Of a DNA stretch of 64,000 nt, positions 45,149-56,917 are shown in pieces. Within the stretch, counting starts at the first letter, position 1. The number at the start of each line of letters is the position of its first letter. The DNA comes from Nostoc carneum NIES-2107 (GTDB taxonomy: Bacteria > Cyanobacteriota > Cyanobacteriia > Cyanobacteriales > Nostocaceae). Below the pieces are notes generated by a model that did no database searches, was not told the origin of the DNA, and worked only from the letters and a program-made list of their open reading frames with translations. Both the position numbers and the translations under genes were made by a program. The stretch covers positions 7,620,561 to 7,684,560 of the forward strand of contig AP018180.1 in NCBI GenBank assembly GCA_002368155.1, in the 5' to 3' direction.

Positions 45149-47824
45149 TTAAGCTACTAAAAACGAAGGATTAATACGGCGGGATTTAGATTTTTTGAGT
45201 AATCCCGTGGTGTCTTCTGCTGATAGAGGGCGACTAAAGAGATAGCCTTGCATGAGTTCGCAATCTAGTAGTCGTAATAAGTTGCGTTGTTCTTCTGTTT
45301 CTACACCTTCAGCAACAACTGCAAGCTTTAACCCATGTGCTAAAGCAATAATTGCAGTTGTGATGGCAGCATCATGATTATCATCAGATAAATCTCTGAC
45401 AAAAGACCTATCAATTTTTAAGCAATGGATCGGAAAATTTTTCAGATAACTGAGAGAACAATACCCTGTACCAAAATCGTCCATAGAAATAGAAACACCT
45501 AAAGAGTGTAATTCACTTAAAATTCTTTTAGTGAAATCAACATTTTTCATGGCAATACTTTCGGTAATTTCTAGCTCTAAACATTTATGGTTTAATTGCG
45601 TTTCTGACAATATTTGCTGCACCATGTTTACTAAGTTTGGTTGCTGAAATTGGCGTGCAGAAAGATTCACAGCCACTGAAAGTGAGGGTAAATTAAGTGC
45701 ATCTTGCCAAGCTTTATTTTGAGCGCAAGCAGTTCTTAACACCCATTCTCCAATTGGGAGAATTAACCCAGTTTCTTCAGCCAGGGGAATAAACTTTTGG
45801 GGTGGAATTAAGCCTAATTCTAAGTGTCGCCAACGTAGTAATGCTTCTATTTTGGTAATTTCACCTGTAGTAATATTCACCTGTGGTTGATAGTAAACTT
45901 CAAATTCTTGGCGTTCTAAGGCCGAGTGCAAGCTATTTTCTAAAGTCAACAACTCTGAAGACCCAGAATTGATGGCTGAGTTATAGAACTGATAATGATT
46001 CCGTCCTTGAGACTTAACGCGATATAGCGCTATATCGGCGTGTTTAATCAAAGTTTCCGCATCTTGTCCATGCATGGGATAAAGGGCAATACCAATACTG
46101 ACGCTGATATGTAATTGGTATTTTTCAATTTCAAATACTGGTTTAAAAGCTGCTAAGATGCGTTCTACAATCTGGGTAACTTCTTGATTATCGTTAATTT
46201 CTGGCAAAATTAGGGTAAATTCATCGCCTCCCCACCTTGCTATGGTGTCAATCTCTCGCAAACATTCGATCAGACGTTGAGCCACAATTTGCAATAATTG
46301 ATCGCCAATGGCATGACTTAATGTATCGTTGATGACCTTGAAGCGATCTAAGTCTAAAAAACACACTGCTAGTTTGCTACGATGTTTCTGCGCTTGTGCT
46401 AAAGCTTCTGAAAGTCGCTCATTAAATAGTACGCGGTTAGGTAAATCCGTTAACAGGTCGTGTAAAGCTTGATGACGGATTTTGGCTTCTGCTAATTTAT
46501 GGGCTGTAATGTCGCGAAAACTCCAGACTCTACCGACGATTTTGCCATTAATGCGCTGAGGTTGGGAATAACGCTCTAAGACTCTGCCATCTTTAAAAGC
46601 GATCGCATCATAAAGCTGTGTATCTGGATTAAAGTATAATTCTCTAATCGTAGCAAAATACTGTTTTGGCGCTTCTAGCTGTTTCATCGCCAATTTCAGC
46701 ACTTCTTTGTAATTTCCGGAGGTGATTAATGACTCCGGAATGCGCCACATTTGCAGAAACTTTTGATTAAAGCCTGCAATCTTACCTTGATTATCTACCA
46801 CTAAGATGCCGTCGGCAGTAGATTCTAAGGTCGCCCATTGCAAAGACAGTGATTTCTCTAGTTCTTTTTGTATCCGCTTGCGCTCCGCAATTTCTCTGTG
46901 CAACTCGGCTGTGCGTTCTTGTACTACGTTTTCTAACTGATAAGCAGAATCTTGGGTTTCTAGAATTACTGTTTTGAGGGCATGATCTGCTAGGAAGCGA
47001 TCATGTACTAGGGAAAGTACACCTGCTACCGCTTGCAAAAATGCTGTTTCTTTGGCTTCCCAAATCTGTGCTTCTTTGCAGTTATCAAATCCAATAAATC
47101 CAACAAAATTACCTTGAGCAATGATTGGTAAAATCAATATTGTCAAAACATCCTCTAGACCTAAAGCCTGAGTTTCTGTTTTGCTTAATTCTGTGATTGT
47201 CTCAGCAACGATATCACCACGTGCTAATAACTTTAACCAGCGTGGGCAGAATTTTGTATAAGATAGCTTGTGCCAAGGGTGGTTTTCAATTTTGGATGGG
47301 ATACCTTCAGCGCACCATTCAGCTTGCAGATGCATGATTAAGTCGCCATCATCATCAACATAATTTTCAAATATGTATACACGACTAACCTGACAAGCTT
47401 GTCCCAAAGTTTGCAGAATTTCTGTATAACATCTGAGTCGATTATCGAAATTCAGCAGCAATTGTTCAATGGAAGCAAGTGCTTCTAGATAATAAGTGCC
47501 ACAACTAGAAGCCAATGCTTTTACAGACTGACTCAATTGATTAGCTTCATCACTTTTGGCTGCTGATAATTGGTTTTTTATGAGGAATAAATCAGGATTT
47601 TCCTGCTGATTTAAGGCGATTTCTTGGGTATTTGTTCCTAAAACTTTGACAGAAGAAGTTTTTCCGAGATTTTCAACTTTTAGTGAACGATAATTTGACC
47701 TATATAAGGCAATTATTCTGACTCCTAAGTAGATGCATAAACCAACCATCAAGACAAGCATAGTAGTTTCTGTTATGGTAGATGGCGCATTTTTAGCTTG
47801 TAGTAATACCCTGGGAATTTGCAT
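45149..47824 (-). CDS. Cyclic-di-GMP signalling protein: membrane helix - GAF - PAS - GGDEF - EAL
   Basis: An 891-residue protein from the ATG at 47824 (a TTG two codons upstream is less likely). One membrane helix near the N-terminus ([19 protein letters not shown]) is followed by a GAF domain (about 120-290), a PAS/PAC unit (about 325-450), a GGDEF domain with the intact active site RWGGDEF and an EAL domain with intact [23 protein letters not shown] and [10 protein letters not shown]. Both halves could therefore be active: cyclic-di-GMP synthesis and breakdown in one protein, with net direction set by GAF/PAS signals. The GAF lacks the Cys-His of bilin-binding domains. It is a monocistronic gene. 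Confidence 0.93.
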   Translation of the reverse strand: MQIPRVLLQAKNAPSTITETTMLVLMVGLCIYLGVRIIALYRSNYRSLKVENLGKTSSVKVLGTNTQEIALNQQENPDLFLIKNQLSAAKSDEANQLSQSVKALASSCGTYYLEALASIEQLLLNFDNRLRCYTEILQTLGQACQVSRVYIFENYVDDDGDLIMHLQAEWCAEGIPSKIENHPWHKLSYTKFCPRWLKLLARGDIVAETITELSKTETQALGLEDVLTILILPIIAQGNFVGFIGFDNCKEAQIWEAKETAFLQAVAGVLSLVHDRFLADHALKTVILETQDSAYQLENVVQERTAELHREIAERKRIQKELEKSLSLQWATLESTADGILVVDNQGKIAGFNQKFLQMWRIPESLITSGNYKEVLKLAMKQLEAPKQYFATIRELYFNPDTQLYDAIAFKDGRVLERYSQPQRINGKIVGRVWSFRDITAHKLAEAKIRHQALHDLLTDLPNRVLFNERLSEALAQAQKHRSKLAVCFLDLDRFKVINDTLSHAIGDQLLQIVAQRLIECLREIDTIARWGGDEFTLILPEINDNQEVTQIVERILAAFKPVFEIEKYQLHISVSIGIALYPMHGQDAETLIKHADIALYRVKSQGRNHYQFYNSAINSGSSELLTLENSLHSALERQEFEVYYQPQVNITTGEITKIEALLRWRHLELGLIPPQKFIPLAEETGLILPIGEWVLRTACAQNKAWQDALNLPSLSVAVNLSARQFQQPNLVNMVQQILSETQLNHKCLELEITESIAMKNVDFTKRILSELHSLGVSISMDDFGTGYCSLSYLKNFPIHCLKIDRSFVRDLSDDNHDAAITTAIIALAHGLKLAVVAEGVETEEQRNLLRLLDCELMQGYLFSRPLSAEDTTGLLKKSKSRRINPSFLVA

Positions 47825-48922
47825 AATCAATAACCTGATTTAATATATAACCAATCAGCATGATTTTTATTTCTAAGTATTTTAATTTATTTTTATGTTG
47901 ATATTTTACGTACTTAGATGTGCTGTAACATTTAGATTTCTGTAATTACCAATATTTTTAGTAAAAGTCATAATTTCTTGACTTTAGAGATATTTAGCTA
48001 AATATCTCTAAAGTTAGGTATATAGATATTAATAACTATGACAAACATCTCCATTAATTATTGGGACATTACTTAACAGAGATACGAGCCTAAATTTCAC
48101 AGATAAAACAACACTTAAAGATTGAGTATCATGTCTAATTTAGATATTTTAGACTCTCCGCGTCATAGCGAATCACATTAAAAAACATACTGTAACCAGT
48201 ATGTATTTGTGAATAATCAAATATTATATGATTCTCCGCAAATTGCATAGTTATACCAGAAATTAACTATTATAGAAATTTACATATAGTGAATCTTTTA
48301 TATTAAATCTCCGTTTTTTTAATCTTATAAACTTAATATTAAATTAATGTTTACTTTTATTAATAAAAGTTTAACAATCATTTAAAAACCCAATTTTTCT
48401 AGCACTCTAAGAGTTTTAATTGAAATTTTAGAGGTTCATCTGAAGATAAAACTCTTGATCAATAGGTTGTTATTGAAATATCTAACAATTAAGGTTTATC
48501 TCAATTGAATATTAGGAGTATAAATAATTAAAGACTACAAATACTCATGAGATAAAATTTTTCTATATAGTATAAAAACAGACAAATCTATAGGACAATT
48601 TAGACATGGCCTCTGTTTAAGAAGGAACAGAGAAGAATTTTATAGTGAGTATCCTTTGGGGCATAGGGCATGGGGCATGGGAAAGACCGATTTTTATGCT
48701 TGGTTGTGAAAATGGGCATGAGGGATGCGCTGTCTTTGCAACGCACTACCTCCCTCATATCCTATTGCTGATGACCAAAAGCGCCGAGCCGTGGGTAGAG
48801 TTTTTCATTGGGATTGCTTCCTTAGCAATGCCTATTTCCCCAACAGTCGTCATGAACTGCGTACACCAGCACCCATGAAAATCTCTCTTTCTAGTCAACC
48901 GTCAACCGTCAACACTATTTAC
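47825..48922. other. Long AT-rich intergenic region
   Basis: About 1.1 kb without a convincing gene. It is strongly AT-rich up to about 48600, has a perfect hairpin at 48185-48204 (ACATACTG / CAGTATGT) and GGGGCAT-type heptads near 48658-48680. Two short frames at 48645-48931 overlap the heptads and are not accepted. Confidence 0.5.
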
Positions 48923-49032
48923 GAGCCGTGAAGCGTAAAGCCCCCGTATTTTTAATCGGGGGATATAAGCGGATGAGCCAAATTTATTTGGCTTTAAAAA
49001 CAGACTTTCTGTTTTTAAGATATAATAGGTGT

Positions 49033-50247
49033 ATGCTAAGTCTAACTTATACCTATCGCCTAAAACTAAATCAGCAGCAATCCCAAACCTACGACACATG
49101 GTGAGAAACATCTCGGAGGGTTTGGAATTTTGCATTAGCAGAGCGGAAAGATTGGTATAATTCTAGGTCATGCAGAATTGACGCTTGCAGCATAAGAAGT
49201 GAGTACATCATTGGGGCTGATGCACCGCGTCCAACATTCGCATTTCAATGTAAGGCTTTAACTCAAGCTAGAAAAACTAACCCTGACCTCAATGCAGCGC
49301 ACTCACAGATGCTGCAACAAGTGTTAAGGCGACTAGAAAAAGCATTTATTGGGATGTGGGAATCTGGGAAAGGTTTCCCTAGATTCAAAAAACAAGGAAG
49401 GATGCGCTCTTTGCTATTTCCACAATTGGGCGTTAATCCAATTCAAGGTAGCAGAGTCAAGCTTCCTGGTCTTGGCTGGGTAAAAATGCAATTATCCCGA
49501 CCTATTCCAGATGGGTTTGTTGCTAAACAAGCTCAAGTGGTGAAGAAGGCTTCAGGTTGGTATGTGATGCTCACTCTGCAAGCGGATATTAATGTTCCAA
49601 GTTTTGCTCCTCACGGTTATCCGGTGGGTATTGACTTGGGGTTAAAGAGTTTCTTAGCTACATCTACTGGCGAGCAAATCGCTAGACCTAGATTTTTTGT
49701 GAATCTCCAACGCAAGATGAGATTGCTGCAACAAAGAGTTAGTCACAAGAAATTAGGGTCAAACAACTGGCGCAAAGCTCAACAGAAAGTATCTCGACTA
49801 CATGAACACATTCACAACACTCGTAAAGATTTTCATTTCAAATTGGCACATCATTTATGTGACCAAGGCGGAATGATATTTGCCGAAGATTTGAACTTTA
49901 AAGCATGGGCTAAGGGAATGTTTTCAAAACACACCTTAGACGCTGGTTTTGGTGAATTTCTTTCTATCTTGGAGTGGGTTTGTTGGAAGCGCGGGGTTTA
50001 TTTTGCAAAAGTCAACCCAGACGGTACAAGCCAAGCCTGCCCCAACTGCAACCACCATACAGGCAAAAAAGACTTATCCGAGCGAGTACATCGTTGTCAT
50101 GAATGCGGATTTGAAACAGACCGCGACGTTGCCGCCGCTATGGTGGTGATGCAGCGCGGACTTGCAGCCGTAGGGCATACGGTCAAGATGCTTGGCGAGG
50201 GGTTAAGCAGTAGCTCCCTTTTGACCCAAGAATCCCCCGTTTTATAA
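49033..50247 (+). pseudogene. tnpB: TnpB (RuvC-like RNA-guided nuclease) with in-frame UGA
   Basis: The natural frame starts at ATG 49033 (MLSLTYTYRLKLNQQQSQTY) and meets TGA at 49102-49104 (codon 24), where relatives read W-L-E or similar before a conserved RVWNFALAERKDWY. After it the same frame is open to 50247, including the 312 codons from ATG 49309. RuvC residues are kept: Asp in GIDLGLKSF, Glu in FAEDLNFKAW, Asp in ETDRDVAAA, with a zinc finger CPNC...CHEC. Only a truncated protein lacking the N-terminal RNA/DNA-recognition region can be made unless UGA is read through. The guide (omega) RNA would overlap the 3' end and the right hairpin. Confidence 0.88.
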
Positions 50248-50258
50248 ACGGGGGAGTA
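50160..50258 (+). ncRNA. Candidate omega (right-end) RNA scaffold of the TnpB element
   Basis: In TnpB systems the guide RNA is transcribed from the 3' end of tnpB through the right end of the element. Here that interval includes GGGGTTAAGCAGTAGCTCCC and the perfect right-end hairpin. The call rests on position and family knowledge, not on a model match. Confidence 0.35.
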
Positions 50259-50271
50259 TCAAAACTCAGAT

Positions 50272-51090
50272 TTATCTACCCAATTCGGCAAGTAAGCGGC
50301 GAATCGCTCCGGAGTCCTCAGCATCAGGAACTTTTTCCAGATAAGTTTGCAAATCGTCAGCAGCTTGGGGATAGTAACCGAGTTGATAGTAAATTAAACC
50401 GCGATCGCGTAATTCTAAACTCACGCCTGGAAACAATAGTAAAATACGCTCAACTGCCGCCAGGCTTTTTTCTAAGTCTTGCTGTTTGAGGTAAATAAAT
50501 TTGAGATTTGTCAGTATCCTGGCCAATAATTGCCGATGACTAACTGTTGCTAAATACTCCGGCTTGAGTTCTACAGGTTGCTGGAACATCTGAGATAGCC
50601 GTTCCTGGCAATCTTGGGCAAATAAGATTTCCCCATCATTGAATGCATCGACAAAAACCTCCATCTCTGCAATATTGGGACGGATGAGGAAATGTCCAGG
50701 CATTCCTACACCCACCATAGGGAAATCAATTCGGCGGGATACTTCCATGTAAACCAATGCCAAGGTGATAGGTATCCCTAGCCGTCGCTCAATCACATCA
50801 TTTAAAAAGCTATTGCGCGGATCATAGTAGTCTGCTTTATTGCCCCCAAATCCTAAATCATTGTAGAGATATTGATTAATACTTTGAATAATCCGCAGGG
50901 GATATGGTGAATCGGGTAGGCGTTCTTGCAGATCCAATGCCATTGTCTCAAAGGCATTGAGGTATTCTTCTAAGTCAAGCTGAGGATATTCTTCCTGGGC
51001 AATATATAAAGCTGCCTTTACCAGGTCGATATGCTCGTCAGGCTGCTGAATCTCCTGGTAAAAATATTGTCGCGCTGACGAGAAATTCAT
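50272..51090 (-). CDS. SirB1/transglutaminase-like family protein with TPR tail
   Basis: A 272-residue protein from the ATG at 51090. The N-terminal three-quarters is the SirB1-type transglutaminase-like fold (NDLGFGGNKADYYDPRNSFL, RRLGIPITLALVYMEVSRRI, GVGMPGHFLIRP); the usual catalytic Cys is not in the NSFL position, as is common in this family, so enzyme activity is doubtful, though the His of GHFLIR is kept. The C-terminus (about 190-270) has two TPR-like helical pairs. The function is unknown. It is convergent with the TnpB element and its start is 350 bp from atpD, divergent. Confidence 0.85.
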   Translation of the reverse strand: MNFSSARQYFYQEIQQPDEHIDLVKAALYIAQEEYPQLDLEEYLNAFETMALDLQERLPDSPYPLRIIQSINQYLYNDLGFGGNKADYYDPRNSFLNDVIERRLGIPITLALVYMEVSRRIDFPMVGVGMPGHFLIRPNIAEMEVFVDAFNDGEILFAQDCQERLSQMFQQPVELKPEYLATVSHRQLLARILTNLKFIYLKQQDLEKSLAAVERILLLFPGVSLELRDRGLIYYQLGYYPQAADDLQTYLEKVPDAEDSGAIRRLLAELGR

Positions 51091-52891
<1,801 letters not shown>

Positions 52892-52893
<2 letters not shown>

Positions 52894-52921
52894 TCATTGG
52901 TCATTGGTCATTAGTCATTAG
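52892..52921. repeat. STRR GTCATTG/GTCATTA, four heptads, between atpD and atpC
   Basis: Heptads start at the atpD stop codon and occupy the first part of the atpD-atpC gap. Confidence 0.85.
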
Positions 52922-52981
52922 CATCAGTCCTAGTGACTAATGGCAAATTACGCAAGACAACAGACAAAGGACAACAGACAA

Positions 52982-53395
52982 ATGACATTAACCGTTCGTG
53001 TAATTTCCCCAGATAAAACTGTGTGGGATGCCGAAGCTGAAGAAGTAATTCTACCCAGCACCACTGGTCAGCTAGGTATCTTGAGTGGACACGCACCGCT
53101 TTTGACCGCCTTGGATACAGGCGTAATGCGTGTACGTGCTAACAAAAATCAAGATTGGCAAGCGATCGCCCTTTTGGGTGGCTTTGCCGAAATTGAAGAA
53201 AATGAAGTCACCATTCTGGTAAATGGTGCTGAACGTGGCAACGCTATTGACCTAGAAGAAGCCCGGACTGCTTATAATCAAGCACAAACAAAGCTGAATC
53301 AGGTAACAGCAGGCGATCGCCAAGCTCAAATTCAAGCAACCCAAGCCTTTAAACGCGCCCGCGCTCGGTTTCAAGCGGCTGGCGGCTTGGTCTAA
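52982..53395 (+). CDS. atpC: F1 ATP synthase epsilon subunit
   Basis: A 137-residue epsilon subunit, which connects F1 to the c ring and restrains ATP hydrolysis. The N-terminal beta-sandwich ([40 protein letters not shown]) and C-terminal helical hairpin ([18 protein letters not shown]) are intact. The ATG at 52982 gives the normal length; a longer frame from 52940 would read repeat-like CAAACAGACAAAGG sequence. Co-directional with atpD. Confidence 0.97.
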   Translation: MTLTVRVISPDKTVWDAEAEEVILPSTTGQLGILSGHAPLLTALDTGVMRVRANKNQDWQAIALLGGFAEIEENEVTILVNGAERGNAIDLEEARTAYNQAQTKLNQVTAGDRQAQIQATQAFKRARARFQAAGGLV

Positions 53396-53421
53396 AATTT
53401 TACTCAGCAATTTAGCAACAA

Positions 53422-53450
53422 TTAAGGGTGGGCTATTAGTCCACCCTTAA
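53422..53450 (+). terminator. Hairpin after atpC, probable terminator
   Basis: A 10-bp perfect stem TTAAGGGTGG / CCACCCTTAA with a 9-nt loop. The following sequence lacks a strong U run. Confidence 0.65.
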
Positions 53451-53694
53451 CTGTATCTTCACTTCTGGTAGTATTCGCCATGAGGCTAGGTTCGTTACTA
53501 CACAAGAGATAATCAAAATTTGAGCCACTGATAAATAGTGTTTACATAACAAATATTTCTGAGTTTAGTGCTAAAAACAAACTCATCAAATGTATATTTA
53601 TTTTGCTAAAAAAATTACACCAAGTTTAAGAAATTTCGCCCCGCCTTAGTGAAGTGATACTTTAGATAATTAGTTGCCCAGAAGGGCAAATATT

Positions 53695-55818
53695 ATGAAC
53701 AGCTTTCAATCTTCCTTTGGTAAGCGGAAACAAAATAAATTAGCTCGTTTTGCTGGATCTGTTGTCGCATCGTTAGCGATCGCTGGCAGTGTGAATTATG
53801 CCAATATTGCTAAGGCAACACCCACAAAAACATTTACAACCAACGATATCGCCTCAGTTTCAGTCAAACCTACACAGCAACAACCTAACGTTGCCCAGTT
53901 ACCGAGTAGCAATACTCAATACCAGGCAATGCAAATGCTACCTGGGGGACTCATCCCAATTATTGTTTTGGGAGGTGTGATTGTATTTGTCCCCTTGTTC
54001 TTTGGTGGCTTGGTAGTGATTGGTGAACGGGAAGTTGGCATTGTCGTCAGAAAGTTTACCTTATCTGGACGTGGACTACCCGCAGGGCGGTTAATTGCCC
54101 TCAATGGTGAAGCTGGCTTGCAAGCAGATACCCTAGCTCCTGGTTGGCATTGGGGTTATTGGCCTTGGCAATATTCTGTGCGGAAAGAATCGGTGGTAGT
54201 TGTACCTCAAGGTGAAATCGCCTTGATTGTAGCGGCAGATGGTGCATCTAACCCCCCAGAACGTATATTAGGGAAAATTGTCGATTGCGATAATTTCCAA
54301 GATGCGCGGAAATTCCTCACCCACGGTGGTGAAAAAGGTCGTCAAATGGGATTTTTGACGGCAGGTACTTACCGCATCAACACCGCTTTGTTTAAAGTGA
54401 TCATGGCCTCGAACGCTTCTGCTCATGGCATGAATCCAGAACATTTGCGGGTGTACAGTGTGTCATCTGATAAAGTTGGCATTGTCACTACTCTAGATGG
54501 TTTACCAATTGCTGGTGGAGAAATAGCAGGGCCAACAATTGCGGGACACGACAACTTCCAAAACGGACAGAAATTCATTGATGCAGGTGGACGCAGAGGC
54601 TTACAAGAACAAATTCTGCTTTCTGGTTCGTGGAACTTAAATCCTTGGTTTGTGCAAGTTGAACAAGTGCCAATGACGGAAATTCCTATCGGCTATGTAG
54701 GTGTGGTAATTTCTTTTGTAGGTCAAGCTCAAGAAGACGTGAGTGGTGCAGCCTTCACCCACGGTAATTTAGTCAATCAGGGACATAAAGGTGTGTGGGT
54801 TGAACCGCTTTATCCTGGTAAGCACCCCCTCAATTCCCGGATCATGAAGATTGAATTGGTGCCCACGACCAACATTGTTTTAAACTGGTCAGGTCGCACT
54901 GAACGTCATAGCTATGATGCGAAACTAGCTTCGCTGACAGTGCGATCGCGTGATGGGTTCGCCTTCGATTTGGAAGTAGCGCAAATTATCCACGTTGGTG
55001 CTTTGGATGCGCCTAAGGTAATTTCTCGTGTTGGTTCCATGCAAAACCTTGTAGACCATGTACTAGAACCAACCATCGGTAACTATTTCCGTAACTCTGC
55101 CCAAAACTGTACTGTTCTAGACTTTCTGACTGCGAGAAGTGAACGTCAAGCCGAAGCTGCTGAATATATTAAAGTAGCGATTCGCGCTTATGACGTGCAG
55201 GCAATAGACACCTTAATTGGTGATATTCAGCCGCCAGCAACTCTCATGCAAACTCAGACAGACCGGAAAATTGCTGAAGAACAGCGCAAGACTTACGAAG
55301 TGCAGCAAGCAGCGCAAACCCAAAGACAACAACTTGTCCGGGAAACAGCACTGGCTGATATTCAACAAGAAATGGTGAAATCAGAGCAAAGTGTCCACAT
55401 TGCTGACTTGAAAGCTCAAGCCCAAATTAAGCAGGCGACTGGTGAAGCCGAAGGTACAAAACTCCGCGCAATGGCGGAAGCTGAAGGTATCCGCGCTACA
55501 GGTAATGCGAAAGCCGAAACATACCGTTCTGGTGTGGAAGCATTAGGGCCACAAGGTTATACAGCTATGCAGCTGATGCAAATTATTGGCGATCGCAATG
55601 TTCGCCTGATTCCAGATATCCTGGTTGGTGGTAGTAATGGCAGCACCAACGGTTTAGTTGATGGTTTACTCTCACTGATTTTGTGGAATCAAACCGCCAA
55701 GCCAGGTGAAGCTTTACCCACCCCATTGCATCCACAACCAATAGTCAAACCCCAAGCAACCGCCAACGGACAAAGTAATATTCCACCCATAGTGGTTGAT
55801 TTTACTGGCGATAAGTAG
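53695..55818 (+). CDS. SPFH/band-7 (flotillin-like) membrane protein
   Basis: A 707-residue protein from the ATG at 53695 (AGAAGGG upstream); a TTG 21 bp earlier is less likely. An N-terminal segment with a hydrophobic stretch (FAGSVVASLAIAGSVNYANI) and a stronger membrane helix at about 85-110 (IPIIVLGGVIVFVPLFFGGL) lead into a long SPFH-type region (VVIGEREVGIVVRKFTL, FDLEVAQIIHVGALDAP). A coiled-coil, Ala/Glu-rich part (about 530-610; ATGEAEGTKLRAMAEAEGIR) and a Pro-rich tail follow. Flotillin-like proteins scaffold membrane microdomains; this one is longer than usual flotillins. It stands alone, with a terminator hairpin behind it. Confidence 0.9.
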   Translation: MNSFQSSFGKRKQNKLARFAGSVVASLAIAGSVNYANIAKATPTKTFTTNDIASVSVKPTQQQPNVAQLPSSNTQYQAMQMLPGGLIPIIVLGGVIVFVPLFFGGLVVIGEREVGIVVRKFTLSGRGLPAGRLIALNGEAGLQADTLAPGWHWGYWPWQYSVRKESVVVVPQGEIALIVAADGASNPPERILGKIVDCDNFQDARKFLTHGGEKGRQMGFLTAGTYRINTALFKVIMASNASAHGMNPEHLRVYSVSSDKVGIVTTLDGLPIAGGEIAGPTIAGHDNFQNGQKFIDAGGRRGLQEQILLSGSWNLNPWFVQVEQVPMTEIPIGYVGVVISFVGQAQEDVSGAAFTHGNLVNQGHKGVWVEPLYPGKHPLNSRIMKIELVPTTNIVLNWSGRTERHSYDAKLASLTVRSRDGFAFDLEVAQIIHVGALDAPKVISRVGSMQNLVDHVLEPTIGNYFRNSAQNCTVLDFLTARSERQAEAAEYIKVAIRAYDVQAIDTLIGDIQPPATLMQTQTDRKIAEEQRKTYEVQQAAQTQRQQLVRETALADIQQEMVKSEQSVHIADLKAQAQIKQATGEAEGTKLRAMAEAEGIRATGNAKAETYRSGVEALGPQGYTAMQLMQIIGDRNVRLIPDILVGGSNGSTNGLVDGLLSLILWNQTAKPGEALPTPLHPQPIVKPQATANGQSNIPPIVVDFTGDK

Positions 55819-55853
55819 GAGGTTCGCCAAGGTAACTTAGCAAGATAAAAGTT

Positions 55854-55892
55854 AAAGGGTAAGGGGAAAGGTTTTTATCCCTTACCCTTTTA
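55854..55892 (+). terminator. Terminator-like hairpin after the flotillin-like gene
   Basis: A 12-bp perfect stem AAAGGGTAAGGG / CCCTTACCCTTT with a 13-nt loop, followed by a T-poor ACCTTTCCCC. Confidence 0.65.
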
Positions 55893-56353
55893 CCTTTCCC
55901 CAGACTTCACCCAATATTTTTAGGTTGGGAGACAACTCAAAAAGCTCTAATACCTACGATAGATATATATCCTTGAAGTAACCTTCTTTTGATAGAGTAA
56001 ATCATCCTAGTCTTTGCCACATAATAATTTTGTGTGTAATACATCATCTTAGGGCTTGAGGTCACTCCAAACACTCCTTGGGGTGGCATTTTTATGTAAG
56101 TAATTTTTAGTAAAAAATAGCATTTTATACTAATACCAATTTGAAAAAAGAATGCGAAAGATTGTAGGGGCAAGGCAATGCCTTGCCCTCTAGAGTATTA
56201 TTAATGTGCCGCCAACATTATTTGATTTGCTATAACAATCTTGTACCCTGATCAAGTATTTATCTATTGTGAACTGGCTGCAAATGAGTATGACGAAAAA
56301 CTCCACCTACAAGGAGATGGAGTTTCCATCGCTAATAAAAAATACTCAAAAGC
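55893..56353. other. Intergenic region with REP-like palindrome
   Basis: No gene accepted. A palindromic repeat at about 56166-56190 (AGGGGCAAGGCAATGCCTTG then CCCT) resembles dispersed cyanobacterial repeats. A possible hairpin (CACTCCAA / TTGGGGTG) followed by TTTTT lies near 56064-56095. Confidence 0.5.
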
Positions 56354-56548
56354 TCATTTATTCTTCTTAGAGTGAGCAAGGCAATTGTGTATGATACTCA
56401 GCATCATCAAGATATAACTGCCTACAATGGCTATAGTTAAAGTTGTAAATGTAGGTATCTTAAGTGATTTAACTATAGCGTCGAGAAGAATCGCTGCTCC
56501 AATACTAAAAATCAAACTAGCTATAAAAGCTATTAAGTTTTTATTCAA
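56354..56548 (-). CDS. Small two-helix membrane protein
   Basis: A 64-residue frame with two hydrophobic segments (LIAFIASLIFSIGAAILLDA and LTIAIVGSYILMMLSIIHN) and a basic C-terminus (AHSKKNK), the topology of a real small membrane protein. The start is TTG (56546-56548) with an AGGA 9 bp upstream. No family is recognised. It is co-directional with the hydrolase gene that follows upstream of it on the minus strand, with about 370 bp of other DNA between. Confidence 0.45.
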   Translation of the reverse strand: MNKNLIAFIASLIFSIGAAILLDAIVKSLKIPTFTTLTIAIVGSYILMMLSIIHNCLAHSKKNK

Positions 56549-56917
56549 AGGATTTTCCTAATCGCTTTAAATGCCGACTTAATTTACTAATATGCGATTT
56601 AGCTTGATAAAGACTGTAAATGTCGTTACCTATCAAAGTAGAAATAGAGCTTATTTCAGGTAAATCAGGTATGTGGGTAAGGGCATGACACTGCCATGCC
56701 CTAAAATCAACGATAATGTTTTTGCAAAGCTAGATACAGTTTCAATACTGCTCGGTTAAGGATTTTCAACTCGGAATTTGGTTTGGGGAAAAGGTGAAAG
56801 GGTAAGGGTTAAAGGTTTTTTCTTGGCCCTTTTGCCATTCCCCTTTTACCCTTAACCGACAAGTATTGGATACAGTTTTATCCTTGCTTTCCTGTTCCCT
56901 GACTTTGTTGGCTTGAC
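56549..56917. other. Intergenic region with polypurine repeat copy 2
   Basis: It contains a palindrome GGGCATG...CATGCCC (about 56689-56702) and the polypurine repeat at about 56760-56860 (GGTTTGGGGAAAAGG, TTAAAGGTTTTTTCTT), related to 27640-27722. No gene. Confidence 0.55.

Larger units (their letters stand above)
48923..50258 (+). mobile_element. IS200/IS605-superfamily element, TnpB-only (IS1341 type)
   Basis: A single tnpB gene lies between subterminal hairpins typical of the superfamily: left CCCCCGTATTTTTAATCGGGGG (about 48941-48962) and right CCCCCGTTT...AAACGGGGG (50234-50254). No tnpA is present, so movement would need a transposase in trans. The left limit is placed after TTAC (48919-48922), a target type known in this superfamily; both limits are approximate, as such elements make no target duplication. 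Confidence 0.75.

Noticed and set aside
48645-48931. Two plus-strand frames of 68-77 codons
   Set aside because: They start in heptad repeats, overlap each other, lack family resemblance and end near the TnpB element edge.
55937-56173. 78-codon minus-strand frame
   Set aside because: It includes a REP-like palindrome and a terminator-like hairpin; no protein-like features.
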